A DNA stretch of 64,000 nt, taken from Curvibacter sp. AEP1-3 (GTDB lineage: Bacteria; Pseudomonadota; Gammaproteobacteria; Burkholderiales; Burkholderiaceae_C). Position 1 is the stretch's first letter. The number at the start of each line of letters is the position of its first letter. The stretch spans positions 496,001 to 560,000 of the forward strand of contig NZ_CP015698.1 of the NCBI RefSeq assembly GCF_002163715.1, read 5' to 3'. The position numbers and the translations under genes were made by a program. Under the pieces are notes generated by a model. The model saw only the letters and a list, made by a program, of their open reading frames with translations. It did not search any database and was not told where the DNA came from. This document shows positions 9,792 to 23,175 of this stretch, piece after piece.

Positions 9792-12389
9792 ATGACCGAG
9801 CTGCAAGCCCTGCGCACCGACTACCGGGCGCGCAAAGCGCAACTGCTGGACCTGGTTGCATCCCCCATAGCGACAGTGCGCCAGGTGCGCAAGGTCTTGC
9901 AGCGCATGGCGGACCTGACGGATGAGGTGTTGCGTCAGCTCTGGTCGGGTGCTGGTCTGGCAGAACCCTATGCGTTGCTGGCTGTGGGTGGTTACGGCCG
10001 GGCGGAGTTGTTTCCTCACTCCGACGTGGATGTGCTGGTCTTGCTGCCCGATGGTCACTCGGCCGACACCGACTCTGATCTCAAAAAGCGCATTGAGACC
10101 TTCATTGGCAATTGCTGGGATGTGGGTCTGGAAATCGGCTCCAGCGTGCGCACCTTGTCAGACTGCCTGCAAGAAGCCGAAAAAGATGTCACAGTCCAGA
10201 CCGCCTTGCTGGAGTGCCGCCTTATCACCGGCAATGCGGACTTGGTGCAGGCTTTCCGAAAAGCCTTCACCGAGGCCATGGACCCCAAGGCCTTTTTCGT
10301 GGCCAAGACGCTGGAAATGCGCCAGCGTCACACCAAGTTTGAAGACACACCCTATTCGCTGGAACCGAACTGCAAGGAATCCCCAGGTGGCCTGCGTGAC
10401 TTGCAGGTCATTTTGTGGGTGGCCAAGGCGGCCGGGTACGGCGACAACTGGGCGGATCTGGCCCGGGGAGGCTTGGCCACCGAATTCGAGGTCAAGCAGA
10501 TTGAGCGCAATGAGGCTTTGCTCCTGCTGATCCGTGCCAAGCTGCATTTCATCGCCAAACGGCGTGAAGACCGCCTGATTTTTGACCTGCAGAATGCCGT
10601 GGCCGAGTCTTTCGGCTACACCGCCGGCTCGCCGGAGGGGGACCGCAAGCAGTTGGTGCGCGCCAGTGAGGCGCTGATGAAGCGCTACTACTGGGCAGCC
10701 AAGGCCGTTACCCAGCTCAACCAGATTCTGTTGATGAACATTGAGGAGCGGTTGAACCCCTCCACCCATGCGCCCCGCCGCATCAATGATCACTTCAACG
10801 ACAAAGCCGGCATGATCGATGTGGCCAGCGACGACCTCTATCGCCGCAACCCGCACGCCATTCTGGAAACCTTTTTGGTCTACCAGACCACCGTGGGCAT
10901 CAAAGGCCTTTCAGCTCGCACCTTGCGGGCTCTGTACAACGCCCGTGACCTGATGGATGCCAAATACCGGCGCGACCCGATCAATCGGGCGACTTTCCTG
11001 CAAATCATGCAGGCGCCGGACGGCATCACTCACGCGATGCGCCTCATGAACCAGACCTCAGTGCTAGGTCGCTACTTGTGGGTGTTCCGCAAAATCGTGG
11101 GGCAGATGCAGCATGACTTGTTCCACGTCTACACCGTGGACCAGCACATCCTGATGGTGCTGCGCAATGCGCGGCGCTTCTTCATGGTGGAACACGCGCA
11201 CGAGTATCCGTTTTGTTCCCAATTGGCCTCCGGTTGGGACAAGCCTTGGATTTTGTATATCGCCTCCCTGTTCCACGACATCGCCAAAGGCCGTGGAGGC
11301 GACCACTCCGAGCTCGGAATTATGGAAGCGCGCCGTTTCTGCAAGGAACACGGCGTGCCTGCCGATGACGCCAAATTGATTGAGTTTTTGGTCGGCGAGC
11401 ACCTGACCATGAGCCGGATTGCCCAGAAGTCCGATCTGTCGGACCCGGACGTTATCCAGGAATTTGCCAAGCGGGTAGGCAATGAGCGTTACCTCACCGC
11501 CTTGTACCTGCTGACGGTGGCCGATATCCGCGGCACGAGCCCCAAGGTCTGGAATGCCTGGAAGGGCAAGCTGCTGGAGGACTTGTACAAATACACCGCG
11601 CGTGCCTTGGGTGGCCGCGCACCGGATGCAGACGCGGAAGTAGAACAACGCAAGCGCGAAGCCCTGGTGATGGTGGCGCTGTACGCCCTGCCCTTTGAGG
11701 CCCACAAACCTTTGTGGGACACCCTGGATGTGGGTTACTTCATGCGCCATGATGCGGCGGACATTGCCTGGCACACCAAGCAGCTGTCGCGGCTGGTGGC
11801 AACTGACCAGCCGATAGTTCGCGCTCGTCGCTCGCCGGTCGGCGAAGGCTTGCAGGTCGTGGTCTACACCCAAGATCAACCGGATTTGTTCGCGCGTATC
11901 TGCGGTTACTTCGATCAAGGTGGCTTCAGCATTCTGGATGCCCGTATCCACACCACCAAAAAAGGCTACGCGTTGGATACGTTTCAGGTAGTAACCTCGG
12001 CCGACATGGACGAGCACTACCGTGAAATGACCAGCATGCTGGAAAACGGGTTGGCGCAAGCCATTGCCGAGGCCGGGCCGCTGCCGGCTCCCAGCCGGGG
12101 CAGAGTGTCGCGCCGGGTCAAGAGCTTTCCGATTGCGCCGCGCGTGTCGCTGAAGCCGGACGAGAAGGCGCAGCGCTGGCTGCTGAACATCTCTGCCAGT
12201 GACCGGCTGGGCCTGCTTTATTGCATCGCCCGGGTACTGGCCAAGCACCAGATCGTGGTGCAACTGGCCAAGGTGGCCACGCTTGGCGAGCGGGTGGAGG
12301 ATACCTTTTTGATTCACGGCGCACAGCTGCAGCACAATCGCGCGCAGATCGATATAGAAACCGAAATCCTGGACGCTTTGGCGGTTTAG
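9792..12389 (+). CDS. glnD: PII uridylyltransferase / uridylyl-removing enzyme
   Basis: 865 residues, typical for GlnD, the glutamine sensor that uridylylates and de-uridylylates PII. Nucleotidyltransferase domain at the N-terminus with [18 protein letters not shown] (residues ~67-83, the two Asp of the active site); GlnD-linker; HD hydrolase domain with [17 protein letters not shown] (H494-D495); two ACT domains near residues 680-760 and 790-860 that would bind glutamine. All key motifs are intact. It directly follows map, and no Shine-Dalgarno is obvious, so translation may depend on coupling or a weak site. Confidence 0.95.
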   Translation: MTELQALRTDYRARKAQLLDLVASPIATVRQVRKVLQRMADLTDEVLRQLWSGAGLAEPYALLAVGGYGRAELFPHSDVDVLVLLPDGHSADTDSDLKKRIETFIGNCWDVGLEIGSSVRTLSDCLQEAEKDVTVQTALLECRLITGNADLVQAFRKAFTEAMDPKAFFVAKTLEMRQRHTKFEDTPYSLEPNCKESPGGLRDLQVILWVAKAAGYGDNWADLARGGLATEFEVKQIERNEALLLLIRAKLHFIAKRREDRLIFDLQNAVAESFGYTAGSPEGDRKQLVRASEALMKRYYWAAKAVTQLNQILLMNIEERLNPSTHAPRRINDHFNDKAGMIDVASDDLYRRNPHAILETFLVYQTTVGIKGLSARTLRALYNARDLMDAKYRRDPINRATFLQIMQAPDGITHAMRLMNQTSVLGRYLWVFRKIVGQMQHDLFHVYTVDQHILMVLRNARRFFMVEHAHEYPFCSQLASGWDKPWILYIASLFHDIAKGRGGDHSELGIMEARRFCKEHGVPADDAKLIEFLVGEHLTMSRIAQKSDLSDPDVIQEFAKRVGNERYLTALYLLTVADIRGTSPKVWNAWKGKLLEDLYKYTARALGGRAPDADAEVEQRKREALVMVALYALPFEAHKPLWDTLDVGYFMRHDAADIAWHTKQLSRLVATDQPIVRARRSPVGEGLQVVVYTQDQPDLFARICGYFDQGGFSILDARIHTTKKGYALDTFQVVTSADMDEHYREMTSMLENGLAQAIAEAGPLPAPSRGRVSRRVKSFPIAPRVSLKPDEKAQRWLLNISASDRLGLLYCIARVLAKHQIVVQLAKVATLGERVEDTFLIHGAQLQHNRAQIDIETEILDALAV

Positions 12390-12401
12390 CCTGAGGCCGC
12401 T

Positions 12402-14024
12402 TCAGCCGTTGTAGAAGCTTGCGCGCATGCGTCCGTCGCGCTTGGCCACGTACAAGGCTTTGTCCGCTTGCGAAATAAGTGCTCCTGCGCCTCCCGGCTG
12501 AACCTCCGTCCACGTCGTACCGCCCACACTCACCGATAAGCGCGGACTGGTCGGAGATTGCCCATGGGGAATCTCCAGCTTGGACATTTCCAGCATGATT
12601 TTTTCCGCCACAGCCAAAGCGCCTGCCTCATCCGAATTCGGCAAAAGGATGGCGAACTCCTCTCCACCGAATCGTGCAGCCAGGTCCTGTTGACGCGAAC
12701 ACGCAGCCAATACGGATGCCACCTTTTTCAAAGCGACGTCCCCTTCGGGATGGCCATAGAGGTCGTTGTATTTTTTGAAATGGTCTACATCAATGAGCAA
12801 GAGGGATAAAGGATCTGCATGTCGAGCCAGACGACTCATCTCCAGAGGTAGCCGCTCATCCAATTTCCGGCGATTGGCGATACCCGTCAACGAATCGGTG
12901 CGGGACATGCTTTCAAGCTTTCGCACCTGCTCGTGAAGCACTAACAACAAAGAGTTGATTCCCTTGGTGAGTTCTCCGATTTCATCCGGGCGGTCGTACT
13001 TCAAGACGCTGTCCCAGCTCTTGCTCTCTCCAAGTGAGGCCAAATCTGTACGCAACCGGGCCACAGGGCGCACCAGCCATCGCTGAATGACGCTGATCAA
13101 CACCACCCCTGAAACAAAAGCCACCATCGCCCATTGCAGCATCATGTCTGAGAGAAGTTTCTCTGCTTTGACCATCCATTGGCGCTCAATCTGCATGTCC
13201 ACTTGCGCTACAGAACGACCATCGAAGCCTGACGACAGGCTTTGCATGTCGATCACAGTGTCATGGCTGCTCAGCTGCAGGTCATGGGCCGGCAGATATT
13301 GGAAGCCCGGAATCTGAAGTGGGGTTTCTGTCCCAAAGAAGGCAGGCTTTGGTTCCTTGGGGGCGCTCATGCGGAAATCGATTCCGGCGTTCGCCGCTAT
13401 GTTTTTCAAATCCTCCGGATCCAACTCCCTCATCATGGCCACTGTCCCAGACGGGGTATGGGTTCCGTCACTGTGGACGACACCTGTCCAGCAAATGCTG
13501 ACAGGACGTTCCAACATCCAGGACAAACCGCACTTTGTGGTCGGGACATGGGGGTCAGCCCCCTGCCAACTCCCCAGTAACGAGCTCAAAAGGTCCCGCA
13601 TTTGCGGAATACGTCCATTGCTCAGCGCCCTGCCACCGAAACCAACCACAGCCCCACTGGCATTCACCAGCAAGACCGCGTTCAAGTTGGAGGCTGCTAT
13701 CGCTGCCGGCCCGATATTGCTGACCTGAAACTTTTGGTTGGGCTTAAGCAGATGCTCATACATCTCGTCCCAGAATGCCCAGTCATGGTTCAACACGCTG
13801 AGGGAGACCAGCTGTTCGTCAAAGCCGCTCAGTACCCGCTTCGCAGCGTCATAGGCGGCCTTGCGCTCTATGGTCTCGAAGGTCGGCAAGAGACTCCGCT
13901 TCATCAGATACAGACCGACACTCCCCATGAGTCCGAACACCAAGATGAACGAAGCCACAATCCGCGAGGCAAGCCCGAGACCGGCCAAATTCATTCGCAG
14001 GTGAGTTTTGAATCGTCGATACAT
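12402..14024 (-). CDS. CHASE4-HAMP-GGDEF diguanylate cyclase
   Basis: 540-residue membrane-anchored cyclic-di-GMP synthase. Order: one N-terminal helix (IVASFILVFGLMGSVGLYLM), a periplasmic sensor region with HDWAFWDEMYEHL, typical of the CHASE4 domain, a second helix near residue 310, a HAMP-like linker (RWLVRPVARLRTDLASL), and a C-terminal GGDEF domain with an intact GGEEF active site (~residue 451). RQQD lies five residues before it, the product-inhibition I-site. The start at 14024 is chosen because AGGA sits 6 nt upstream of that ATG; starts at 14030 and 14093 lack this. The signal sensed is unknown. The gene is convergent with glnD and lies downstream of def. Confidence 0.9.
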   Translation of the reverse strand: MYRRFKTHLRMNLAGLGLASRIVASFILVFGLMGSVGLYLMKRSLLPTFETIERKAAYDAAKRVLSGFDEQLVSLSVLNHDWAFWDEMYEHLLKPNQKFQVSNIGPAAIAASNLNAVLLVNASGAVVGFGGRALSNGRIPQMRDLLSSLLGSWQGADPHVPTTKCGLSWMLERPVSICWTGVVHSDGTHTPSGTVAMMRELDPEDLKNIAANAGIDFRMSAPKEPKPAFFGTETPLQIPGFQYLPAHDLQLSSHDTVIDMQSLSSGFDGRSVAQVDMQIERQWMVKAEKLLSDMMLQWAMVAFVSGVVLISVIQRWLVRPVARLRTDLASLGESKSWDSVLKYDRPDEIGELTKGINSLLLVLHEQVRKLESMSRTDSLTGIANRRKLDERLPLEMSRLARHADPLSLLLIDVDHFKKYNDLYGHPEGDVALKKVASVLAACSRQQDLAARFGGEEFAILLPNSDEAGALAVAEKIMLEMSKLEIPHGQSPTSPRLSVSVGGTTWTEVQPGGAGALISQADKALYVAKRDGRMRASFYNG

Positions 14025-14114
14025 CCGCATTCCTGCAAGGTTGCGGTAGAGCTTATTCCCAAAACTGCATTTGGTACAGCACAGCGCCTCCAAGCGAGGA
14101 CATCGAGAGTGCCC

Positions 14115-16756
<2,642 letters not shown>

Positions 16757-17794
16757 TTAGCTGAAAAGGCGACGTGCGATAGGTGAGCCGGCGGCAATGT
16801 CCCGCTGCTCCAGCGTGTCGTAAAGCACCTGGAGGTCAGCAGCGATCACGTCCATGGTCTGTGCGGCCAGTGGCTGGCCGTTGTCGTCGGTGACCACGCC
16901 TTCCATGGCAAGCGCCAGGGCGTCTGCCGTTTCTCGCATGCGCTCGAAAGGCCGCTCTGCCCTGTCCACTTGGGCCACGTCAAGGTGCAGGGACAATTCG
17001 CGGATGGCGCTCTGGGCCGGGTCATCTGCCAAAGCAGCTTGAGAGTCAAAGCCCAGCACCAGCACAGGGGGCAGGCCCTCGACGGACGCCGGCAGCACCA
17101 TACGACCGGGAATCACACCGGCCACAAATCCCAAACGGGCTGCGTTCTGGTGGATGTAGCCGGGGCTCCAGGACGCATTGCGGGCGCGGATGGTGAAGCC
17201 GAGCTGGGCGTCGTGGGCGCTGGCAAAGTGGTCCAGCTCGCGGGCGCGGGCGACTTCATCCAACATTTCTGGGAATTCAGGCGTGGCATTGATTGCGTCT
17301 GCAAACGCCTGCGTCTTCACGACGAACTCCGAATACTCAATTTCGTTGAGCGCACCGGAACGGTTGGCCAACTGCACACCGGCTTGGAAGCCACCGTAAC
17401 GCTGACCGGGAGCAGGAACCTCCCACACCAAAGACTGCAGGTTGTAGCCCTCCACAGAGAAGGGCTTGGTGCCCGCACGGCGCGTCGCTGGCATGGCAGC
17501 CATGGCCGCTTCGCCGGACACTGCAGGCGTCGCAGGATCAAGCGCTACCGTGGCAATCACGTCGATCAGCGAATCCATGGCCGGACGCACTGGAGGTCGG
17601 GGCAGATTGAAGGCTGGCGTTTCGGCATCGACCTCGGTGAGCACAGGCTCTTGTGTGAGGTCGCCATCCACAGGATCTTGGAGCGGCAAGGCCTGACGGG
17701 GGGCATTGCGACGCGACGACCAGGCACCATGGGCGACCACGGCTGCCAGCACGACACCGCCTGCGATCGCCAATCCGATTTGTAAATTGCTCAT
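16757..17794 (-). CDS. zipA: Cell division protein ZipA
   Basis: 345 residues with an N-terminal membrane anchor (IGLAIAGGVVLAAVVAHGAW), a Pro-rich and acidic linker (about residues 30-130), and a C-terminal ZipA/FtsZ-binding domain. The latter contains GFQAGVQLANRSGALNEIEYSEF and the LPASVEGLPPVLVLGFDSQAALADD part. ZipA tethers FtsZ to the inner membrane at the division site. Sequence identity to enteric ZipA is low, as usual in betaproteobacteria, so position between smc and ligA is a strong part of the call. Confidence 0.85.
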   Translation of the reverse strand: MSNLQIGLAIAGGVVLAAVVAHGAWSSRRNAPRQALPLQDPVDGDLTQEPVLTEVDAETPAFNLPRPPVRPAMDSLIDVIATVALDPATPAVSGEAAMAAMPATRRAGTKPFSVEGYNLQSLVWEVPAPGQRYGGFQAGVQLANRSGALNEIEYSEFVVKTQAFADAINATPEFPEMLDEVARARELDHFASAHDAQLGFTIRARNASWSPGYIHQNAARLGFVAGVIPGRMVLPASVEGLPPVLVLGFDSQAALADDPAQSAIRELSLHLDVAQVDRAERPFERMRETADALALAMEGVVTDDNGQPLAAQTMDVIAADLQVLYDTLEQRDIAAGSPIARRLFS

Positions 17795-17816
17795 GTAGGT
17801 TTAGCTTTTGCGGTGT

Positions 17817-20800
17817 TCAAGTGAGCTCAGCGAGGTTGACAGCGGACTCCATGTCCACCGCGACAATCCGCGATACGCCCTGCTCCTGCATCGTGACACC
17901 GATGAGTTGTTCTGCCATTTCCATGGCGATTTTGTTGTGACTGATAAACAGGAACTGAGTTCCCTTGCTCATGCTGGCAACCAGCTTGGCGTAACGCTCG
18001 GTGTTGGCGTCATCCAGTGGTGCATCCACCTCGTCCAGCAGACAGAAAGGCGCAGGATTGAGCTGGAATATCGCAAACACCAGCGCAATCGCGGTCAGTG
18101 CCTTTTCGCCACCCGATAGCAAATGGATGGTCTGATTCTTCTTGCCGGGTGGTTGCGCAATTACCTGCACCCCGGAATCCAGAATTTCGTCGCCGGTAAT
18201 AACCAGTCGCGCGTTGCCCCCGCCGAAAAGCTCGGGGAACATGCGACCGAAATGGGCGTTCACCTGGTCGAAGGTGCCGGACAGCAATTCGCGGGTCTCC
18301 GCGTCAATCTTGCGAATTGCGTCTTCCAGGGTGTTCATGGCCTGCGTCAAATCGACGTTTTGCATGTCCAGGAACTGCTTGCGCTCACGGGCAGCGGCCA
18401 GCTCTTCCAATGCCGCCAAGTTGACGGCGCCCAACGCTGCGATCTCGCGGTTCAGGCGGTCAATGTCCCCCTGCATGCCGAACAAACGCACATTGCCGTC
18501 TTTAATGCTCTGCTCAATCGCATCGAGGTCTGCCTGCGCATCTGCCAACTGGGCCTCAAACTGTTCAAAGCCAAGGCGCGCGGCCTGCTCTTTGAGCTGG
18601 AATTCGGTAATGCGCTGGCGCAATGGGTCGAGCTCGCGCTCCAGCTGCAAGCGGCGCTCATCGCTGGCGCGCAGTTTGGCAGTCAAGTCGTCGTATTCGC
18701 TGCGCTTGGCGGCCAAGGCCTGTTCACGCTCCATCTTCAAGGCCAGGGCGTTTTGCAGGCCTGCTTGGGCCGCTGCGTCGGTCAGGCGGTGCAACTCGTC
18801 CTGCGCGCGCTGTTCTTCGGCTTGAATGCTCTGGTTCTGTTGAATGGCTGTTTCGATGGCGCGGGAGAGTTCTGCATTGCGCGCCTGCAGGCTGCGCTGG
18901 GCAAACACGGCTTCCTGCGCTTGGCGCTCGAGGCTGCGCTGCTGTTCGCGGCACTGGCTCAGCTTGTTTTGAACCTCAATAACACGTTCATCCAGTTGCG
19001 CGTGGCGCTCCTGACTATCGGCAAGCTGCATGTCCAGAGATTCGAAGCGCGCCTCGGCTTCTACACGTCGCTCTTGCAAATCGTCCAGCTGAGCTTCGAC
19101 TTCCGCCATGTCGGCATCGATCTGGGCACTGCGCGCACGGGTTTGCTCCAGCATCTGGGACAGGCGCAGAGTCTCGACCTGCAACTCATGAACGCGCCCT
19201 TGGCTTTCGGCGGCTTCGCGGCGCGCACTGACCAATCGCTGGGCACTCTCGGTGTATGCACTTTCGGCTCGGCTCAGAGCGACCCGGGACTCGTCGGCAA
19301 TTAGCACCTGAGCACGGAGCTGTTTCTCCAGGTTCTCAATTTCCTGGGCTCGAGCCAACAAACCGGCCTGCTCCGAATCCTGGGCGTAAAAGCTGACGCT
19401 GTGGGCCGTGACCACATGCCCGCTTTTCACATAGATGCTTTCACCAGGCTGCAACTTCTCGCGTTGCGCCAACGCTTCTTCAAAGCTGGCAGCAGTAAAG
19501 CAGCCTTGCAACCAGTCGGTCAGAACCGCTTTTTGGCCCGCGTCATTTACGCGCAGCAAGTCTGACAAACGGGGCAAGGCACCCGCGCGCTCGGGCAAAG
19601 CGGCTTGCGGTGGGCTGTAGAACGACAGTTTGGCAGGTGGCGCGTCCACCGCAAAGGCCTTGAGCATCTCCAGGCGTGACACTTCCAATGCCCCCAAACG
19701 CTCGCGCAGTGCGCCTTCCAGCGCATTCTCCCAACCTTGCTCAATGTGGATGCGGCTCCACAGGCCCTGCAAGTGGTCCAGCCCATGCTTGGCCAGCCAA
19801 GGCTGCAACTTGCCGTCGGTCTTCACCTTTTCCTGCAGCGCTTTGAGGGCCTCCAGGCGGGCTGACAAGTCCGCTTGACGGGACGACTCGGTGTTGACGG
19901 TGAGTTGCTGTTCCTTGCGAGCCTCGTCCAGCTGCGGCACCGCATCCTGCAGGTCTTGCAGCCGTGCGTCCGCCACCTGATGCGCTTCTTGCACCGCTTC
20001 CAGTTGCTCTTGCAGACCTGTCAACCGGGATTCATCCGGCGCAGACAGTGCATTGCGATCGGTCATCAACCGGTCGCGGCGGGTTTCCAACTGACGGCTT
20101 TGTTCTTCAATGCCACGTTGTTCAGCGGCCAACACCTGAATCTGTTGCTGCACCTGCGACACCGAGCCGCGCTGGTCGTTGGCGGCACCTTGCGCCTTGG
20201 CCAACGCCTCCTCGAGGTCCGGCAGTTGCTGAGCTTGCTCTTCAACCTGGGCGGCCAGCAGTTCAGTTTGCTCTTCCCCCAAGGCAGCCAATTCGGCCAA
20301 GCGCTCCATTTCAGCCTGCGCGTCGTCTTTGCGGGTGGCCCACTGGGCAATCTGTTCTTTGAGCGTGATCAGGCGTTGCTCCACGCGCTGGCGCCCCTCC
20401 ACCACGAAGCGGATTTCCGCTTCCAGGCGCCCCACGTCGGTACTGGCTTCGTACAACAAGCCTTGCGCTTGATTGACCTGGTCACCGGCTCCGTAATGCG
20501 CTTGGCGCACTGTTTCCAGATCTGCTTCGATGTGACGCAAATCGGCCATGCGCGCTTCGAGCGCATTGACGGCGGCCAGTCCTTCAGACTGCACTTTGGC
20601 TTTGTCGGCCAGCGCTTCCGCCCGCTTCAGGAACCACTGCTGGTGCTGCTTGAGCGTGACCTCGGATTGCAGTGCGTTGTACTTTTGTGCAACTTCCGCC
20701 TGCTTTTCCAGGCGCTCCAGGTTGGTACCCAGCTCGCGCAGAATGTCCTCGACCCGGGTAAGGTTTTCACGTGTGTCGGAAAGGCGGTTTTCTGTCTCGC

Positions 20801-21332
20801 GGCGGCGCTCTTTGTATTTGGAGACGCCTGCAGCCTCTTCCAGGAACAAGCGCAGCTCTTCCGGCTTGGACTCGATGATGCGGGAAATGGTGCCCTGCCC
20901 GATGATCGCGTAAGCACGGGGCCCTAAACCGGTGCCCAGGAACACGTCCTGGACGTCACGGCGGCGCACGGGTTGGTTATTGATGAAGTAGCTGCTTGTC
21001 CCATCCCGGGTCAGCACCCGTTTGACTGCAATTTCACCGAACTGACCCCATTGGCCGCCGGCCCGGTGGTCGGCATTGTCAAACACCAGTTCCACGCTGC
21101 TGCGGCTCGCAGGCTTGCGGGAAGTGGTGCCGTTGAAAATCACGTCCTGCATGGACTCACCACGCAACTCGCTGGCTTTGCTCTCGCCCAACACCCAGCG
21201 CACCGCATCCATGATGTTGGATTTACCGCAGCCGTTGGGGCCGACCACGCCAACCAGCTGGCCGGGCAGCAGGAAGTTGGTGGGTTCAGCGAAAGACTTG
21301 AAGCCCGAGAGCTTGATGGAGTTGAGACGCAC
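17817..21332 (-). CDS. smc: Chromosome segregation protein SMC
   Basis: 1171 residues with the full SMC layout: Walker A in VGPNGCGKSNIMDAVRWVLG (near residue 30), Q-loop, a long coiled coil rich in Glu, Gln and Ala, a hinge around residues 510-640 (LQGLWSRIHIEQGWENALEG), a second coiled coil, the ABC signature LLSGGEKALTAIALVFA and Walker B PFCLLDEVDAPLDDAN. Builds and organises the chromosome with ScpA and ScpB, which are not in this window. First gene of the smc-zipA-ligA-def run; zipA starts 22 bases downstream. About 128 bp lie between its start and the Hpt gene. Confidence 0.96.
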   Translation of the reverse strand: MRLNSIKLSGFKSFAEPTNFLLPGQLVGVVGPNGCGKSNIMDAVRWVLGESKASELRGESMQDVIFNGTTSRKPASRSSVELVFDNADHRAGGQWGQFGEIAVKRVLTRDGTSSYFINNQPVRRRDVQDVFLGTGLGPRAYAIIGQGTISRIIESKPEELRLFLEEAAGVSKYKERRRETENRLSDTRENLTRVEDILRELGTNLERLEKQAEVAQKYNALQSEVTLKQHQQWFLKRAEALADKAKVQSEGLAAVNALEARMADLRHIEADLETVRQAHYGAGDQVNQAQGLLYEASTDVGRLEAEIRFVVEGRQRVEQRLITLKEQIAQWATRKDDAQAEMERLAELAALGEEQTELLAAQVEEQAQQLPDLEEALAKAQGAANDQRGSVSQVQQQIQVLAAEQRGIEEQSRQLETRRDRLMTDRNALSAPDESRLTGLQEQLEAVQEAHQVADARLQDLQDAVPQLDEARKEQQLTVNTESSRQADLSARLEALKALQEKVKTDGKLQPWLAKHGLDHLQGLWSRIHIEQGWENALEGALRERLGALEVSRLEMLKAFAVDAPPAKLSFYSPPQAALPERAGALPRLSDLLRVNDAGQKAVLTDWLQGCFTAASFEEALAQREKLQPGESIYVKSGHVVTAHSVSFYAQDSEQAGLLARAQEIENLEKQLRAQVLIADESRVALSRAESAYTESAQRLVSARREAAESQGRVHELQVETLRLSQMLEQTRARSAQIDADMAEVEAQLDDLQERRVEAEARFESLDMQLADSQERHAQLDERVIEVQNKLSQCREQQRSLERQAQEAVFAQRSLQARNAELSRAIETAIQQNQSIQAEEQRAQDELHRLTDAAAQAGLQNALALKMEREQALAAKRSEYDDLTAKLRASDERRLQLERELDPLRQRITEFQLKEQAARLGFEQFEAQLADAQADLDAIEQSIKDGNVRLFGMQGDIDRLNREIAALGAVNLAALEELAAARERKQFLDMQNVDLTQAMNTLEDAIRKIDAETRELLSGTFDQVNAHFGRMFPELFGGGNARLVITGDEILDSGVQVIAQPPGKKNQTIHLLSGGEKALTAIALVFAIFQLNPAPFCLLDEVDAPLDDANTERYAKLVASMSKGTQFLFISHNKIAMEMAEQLIGVTMQEQGVSRIVAVDMESAVNLAELT

Positions 21333-21460
21333 AGGAAGATGTAGACAGCGCTAAGCAGTTGATTTTATTGGGAATAATGGAGCCTTCCCAGTGGCTCGCG
21401 ACCGCTGGATCATACCCTGCAGCAACCCGCACTTCGGCACACCTCCAGCCGCGATGGCAC

Positions 21461-21832
21461 TCAGGCCGGGCTACCCAGATACGCGGCCACCTCTGCTTCC
21501 AACACACGCAACTCAGGCGCCAGCGTGGCATATGCGGCAGCTACCATGGGCGCATCCCCCTTTTTACTCATGAATTCCACTTCGGATACCTTCGCGACCA
21601 ATTCAGCGGTGCAAAAGATGGGAATAAAGCCCTTAAGCGGGTGCAACAGGTGGTTGGCGCCCTGCACATCCCCCTTCGTCAGCAGTTCCGTGATCGCGGG
21701 AACGTCACGCTGCAAGGAGTCCAGAACCATGGGAAGCATCTCGCGCAAAGCGCCTTCGTCACCGATTTGCTCCAATGCACCGGCAATATTGAGATAACGG
21801 TTGCCGGCATCATTGGTCGGAACTGCAGACAT
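21461..21832 (-). CDS. Stand-alone Hpt (histidine phosphotransfer) protein
   Basis: A 123-residue mostly helical protein. HPLKG at 64-68 fits the phospho-acceptor motif HxLKG of Hpt domains, with the two flanking helices in the expected places. No kinase or receiver domain is fused and none is encoded next to it, so its partners in a phosphorelay are unknown. GAGGAG 7 nt before the ATG is one of the better ribosome binding sites in this window. It lies alone between smc and the divergent dapC. Confidence 0.75.
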   Translation of the reverse strand: MSAVPTNDAGNRYLNIAGALEQIGDEGALREMLPMVLDSLQRDVPAITELLTKGDVQGANHLLHPLKGFIPIFCTAELVAKVSEVEFMSKKGDAPMVAAAYATLAPELRVLEAEVAAYLGSPA

Positions 21833-21901
21833 GGCTTACTCCTCAAAATCGATCTAAACGGACCCCAAGGGCCGAAGACCCAAGTTTAACGACGACTCAG
21901 G

Positions 21902-21907
21902 GATAAT
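21902..21907 (+). promoter_or_regulatory. -10-like GATAAT, 8 nt before the dapC ATG
   Basis: GATAAT, GCCGCCCC, ATG. Third instance of the same arrangement in the window, again without a Shine-Dalgarno. Confidence 0.5.
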
Positions 21908-21915
21908 GCCGCCCC

Positions 21916-23127
21916 ATGAATCCGAATTTGTCCAGCCTGCAGGCGTACCCGTTTGAGCGCCTGCGCCAGTTGTTTGCAGGCGTTGTGCTCAACCCCGCGT
22001 TCAGCCCCATCAGTCTGGGCATCGGCGAGCCCCGTCACCCTACCCCCCAACTCATCAAAGACGCCTATTGCCATGCCATCCAATCGGGTGAAAGCGGTTT
22101 GGCTGCTTACCCCGCTACCGCGGGTGATCCCAAACTGCGGTTGTCCATGGCGAATTGGATTGAACGACGCTATGGCCTGAAGTTGGATGCCGCAACGCAA
22201 ATATTGCCCATCAACGGCTCACGCGAAGCATTATTTGCCTTTGCGCAGACGGTCATCAATCCGGCAGCTAGCAATGGCACTGTGCAGGTGGTGTGCCCGA
22301 ATCCGTTCTATCAGATCTACGAAGGCGCTGCCCTGCTTGCAGGTGCGCAGCCATACTTTGTGCCCTCTGTGCCCTCCCGCAATTTCGCCCAGGATTGGGA
22401 CAGCGTCCCGGAAAGCGTATGGGCGTCTACGCAGCTCATGTATGTGTGCTCCCCCGGGAACCCTGCCGGTGCGGTCATGCCTATGTCCGAGTGGGAAAAG
22501 CTTTTTGCGTTGAGCGACAAGTACGGCTTTGTCATTGCCTCGGATGAGTGCTACAGCGAAATTTACTTCCGCGATGAGGCGCCATTGGGTGGATTGGAAG
22601 CTGCAGCCAAGTTGGGGCGTGCCGATTTCAAGAATCTGGTGTCCTTCACCAGCCTGTCCAAGCGAAGCAACGTTCCCGGCATGCGCAGCGGCTTCTGCGC
22701 GGGCGATGCACACTGGATCAAACAGTTTTTGCTTTACCGCACCTACCATGGCAGTGCCATGAGCCCTGTCGTACAGGCGGCCAGCATTGCTGCTTGGGAC
22801 GATGAGGTCCATGTAGTTGACAACCGCGCCAAGTACCGCGCCAAGTTTGCCCAGGTCACGCCCTTACTCTCCCAAGTGATGGACGTCACCTTGCCGGACG
22901 CTGGCTTCTACCTGTGGGCGGATGTCAATGGCAGTGACACCGAGTTCGCCCGTGAACTGCTCGCTCTTTACAATGTGACCGTCTTGCCCGGCAGCTACTT
23001 GGCGCGTGAGGCGAACGGGCACAACCCCGGCGCCGGACGCATCCGCATGGCCCTAGTGGCTGAGACCGCAGAATGCGTGGAAGCGGCGCAGCGCATCGTC
23101 CAATTCGTTCGGGGTCGCAGCGCTTGA
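21916..23127 (+). CDS. dapC: N-succinyldiaminopimelate aminotransferase
   Basis: 403 residues of the class I PLP aminotransferase fold. Seen: ISLGIGEPRHPTPQLI near the N-terminus, GSREALFAFAQ, VCPNPFYQIYEGAA, SPGNPAGAVM, ASDECYSEIYF and the PLP-lysine region SFTSLSKRSNVPGMRSGF. This matches the betaproteobacterial DapC group. It makes N-succinyl-LL-diaminopimelate in the succinylase branch of lysine and peptidoglycan precursor synthesis. It is first in the gene row dapC-dapD-pilU-dapE-prmB, which contains three consecutive enzymes of this branch. Confidence 0.93.
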   Translation: MNPNLSSLQAYPFERLRQLFAGVVLNPAFSPISLGIGEPRHPTPQLIKDAYCHAIQSGESGLAAYPATAGDPKLRLSMANWIERRYGLKLDAATQILPINGSREALFAFAQTVINPAASNGTVQVVCPNPFYQIYEGAALLAGAQPYFVPSVPSRNFAQDWDSVPESVWASTQLMYVCSPGNPAGAVMPMSEWEKLFALSDKYGFVIASDECYSEIYFRDEAPLGGLEAAAKLGRADFKNLVSFTSLSKRSNVPGMRSGFCAGDAHWIKQFLLYRTYHGSAMSPVVQAASIAAWDDEVHVVDNRAKYRAKFAQVTPLLSQVMDVTLPDAGFYLWADVNGSDTEFARELLALYNVTVLPGSYLAREANGHNPGAGRIRMALVAETAECVEAAQRIVQFVRGRSA

Positions 23128-23175
23128 AGTGCCGGACCTCGAAGCCTTTTCTCCGATTACAACCCTGAAAAAACC

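Noticed and set aside
19009..19027. GGCGCTCCTGA in smc as another palindromic element
   Set aside because: Only 11 bases match, the following bases differ and the coded residues fit the coiled coil.
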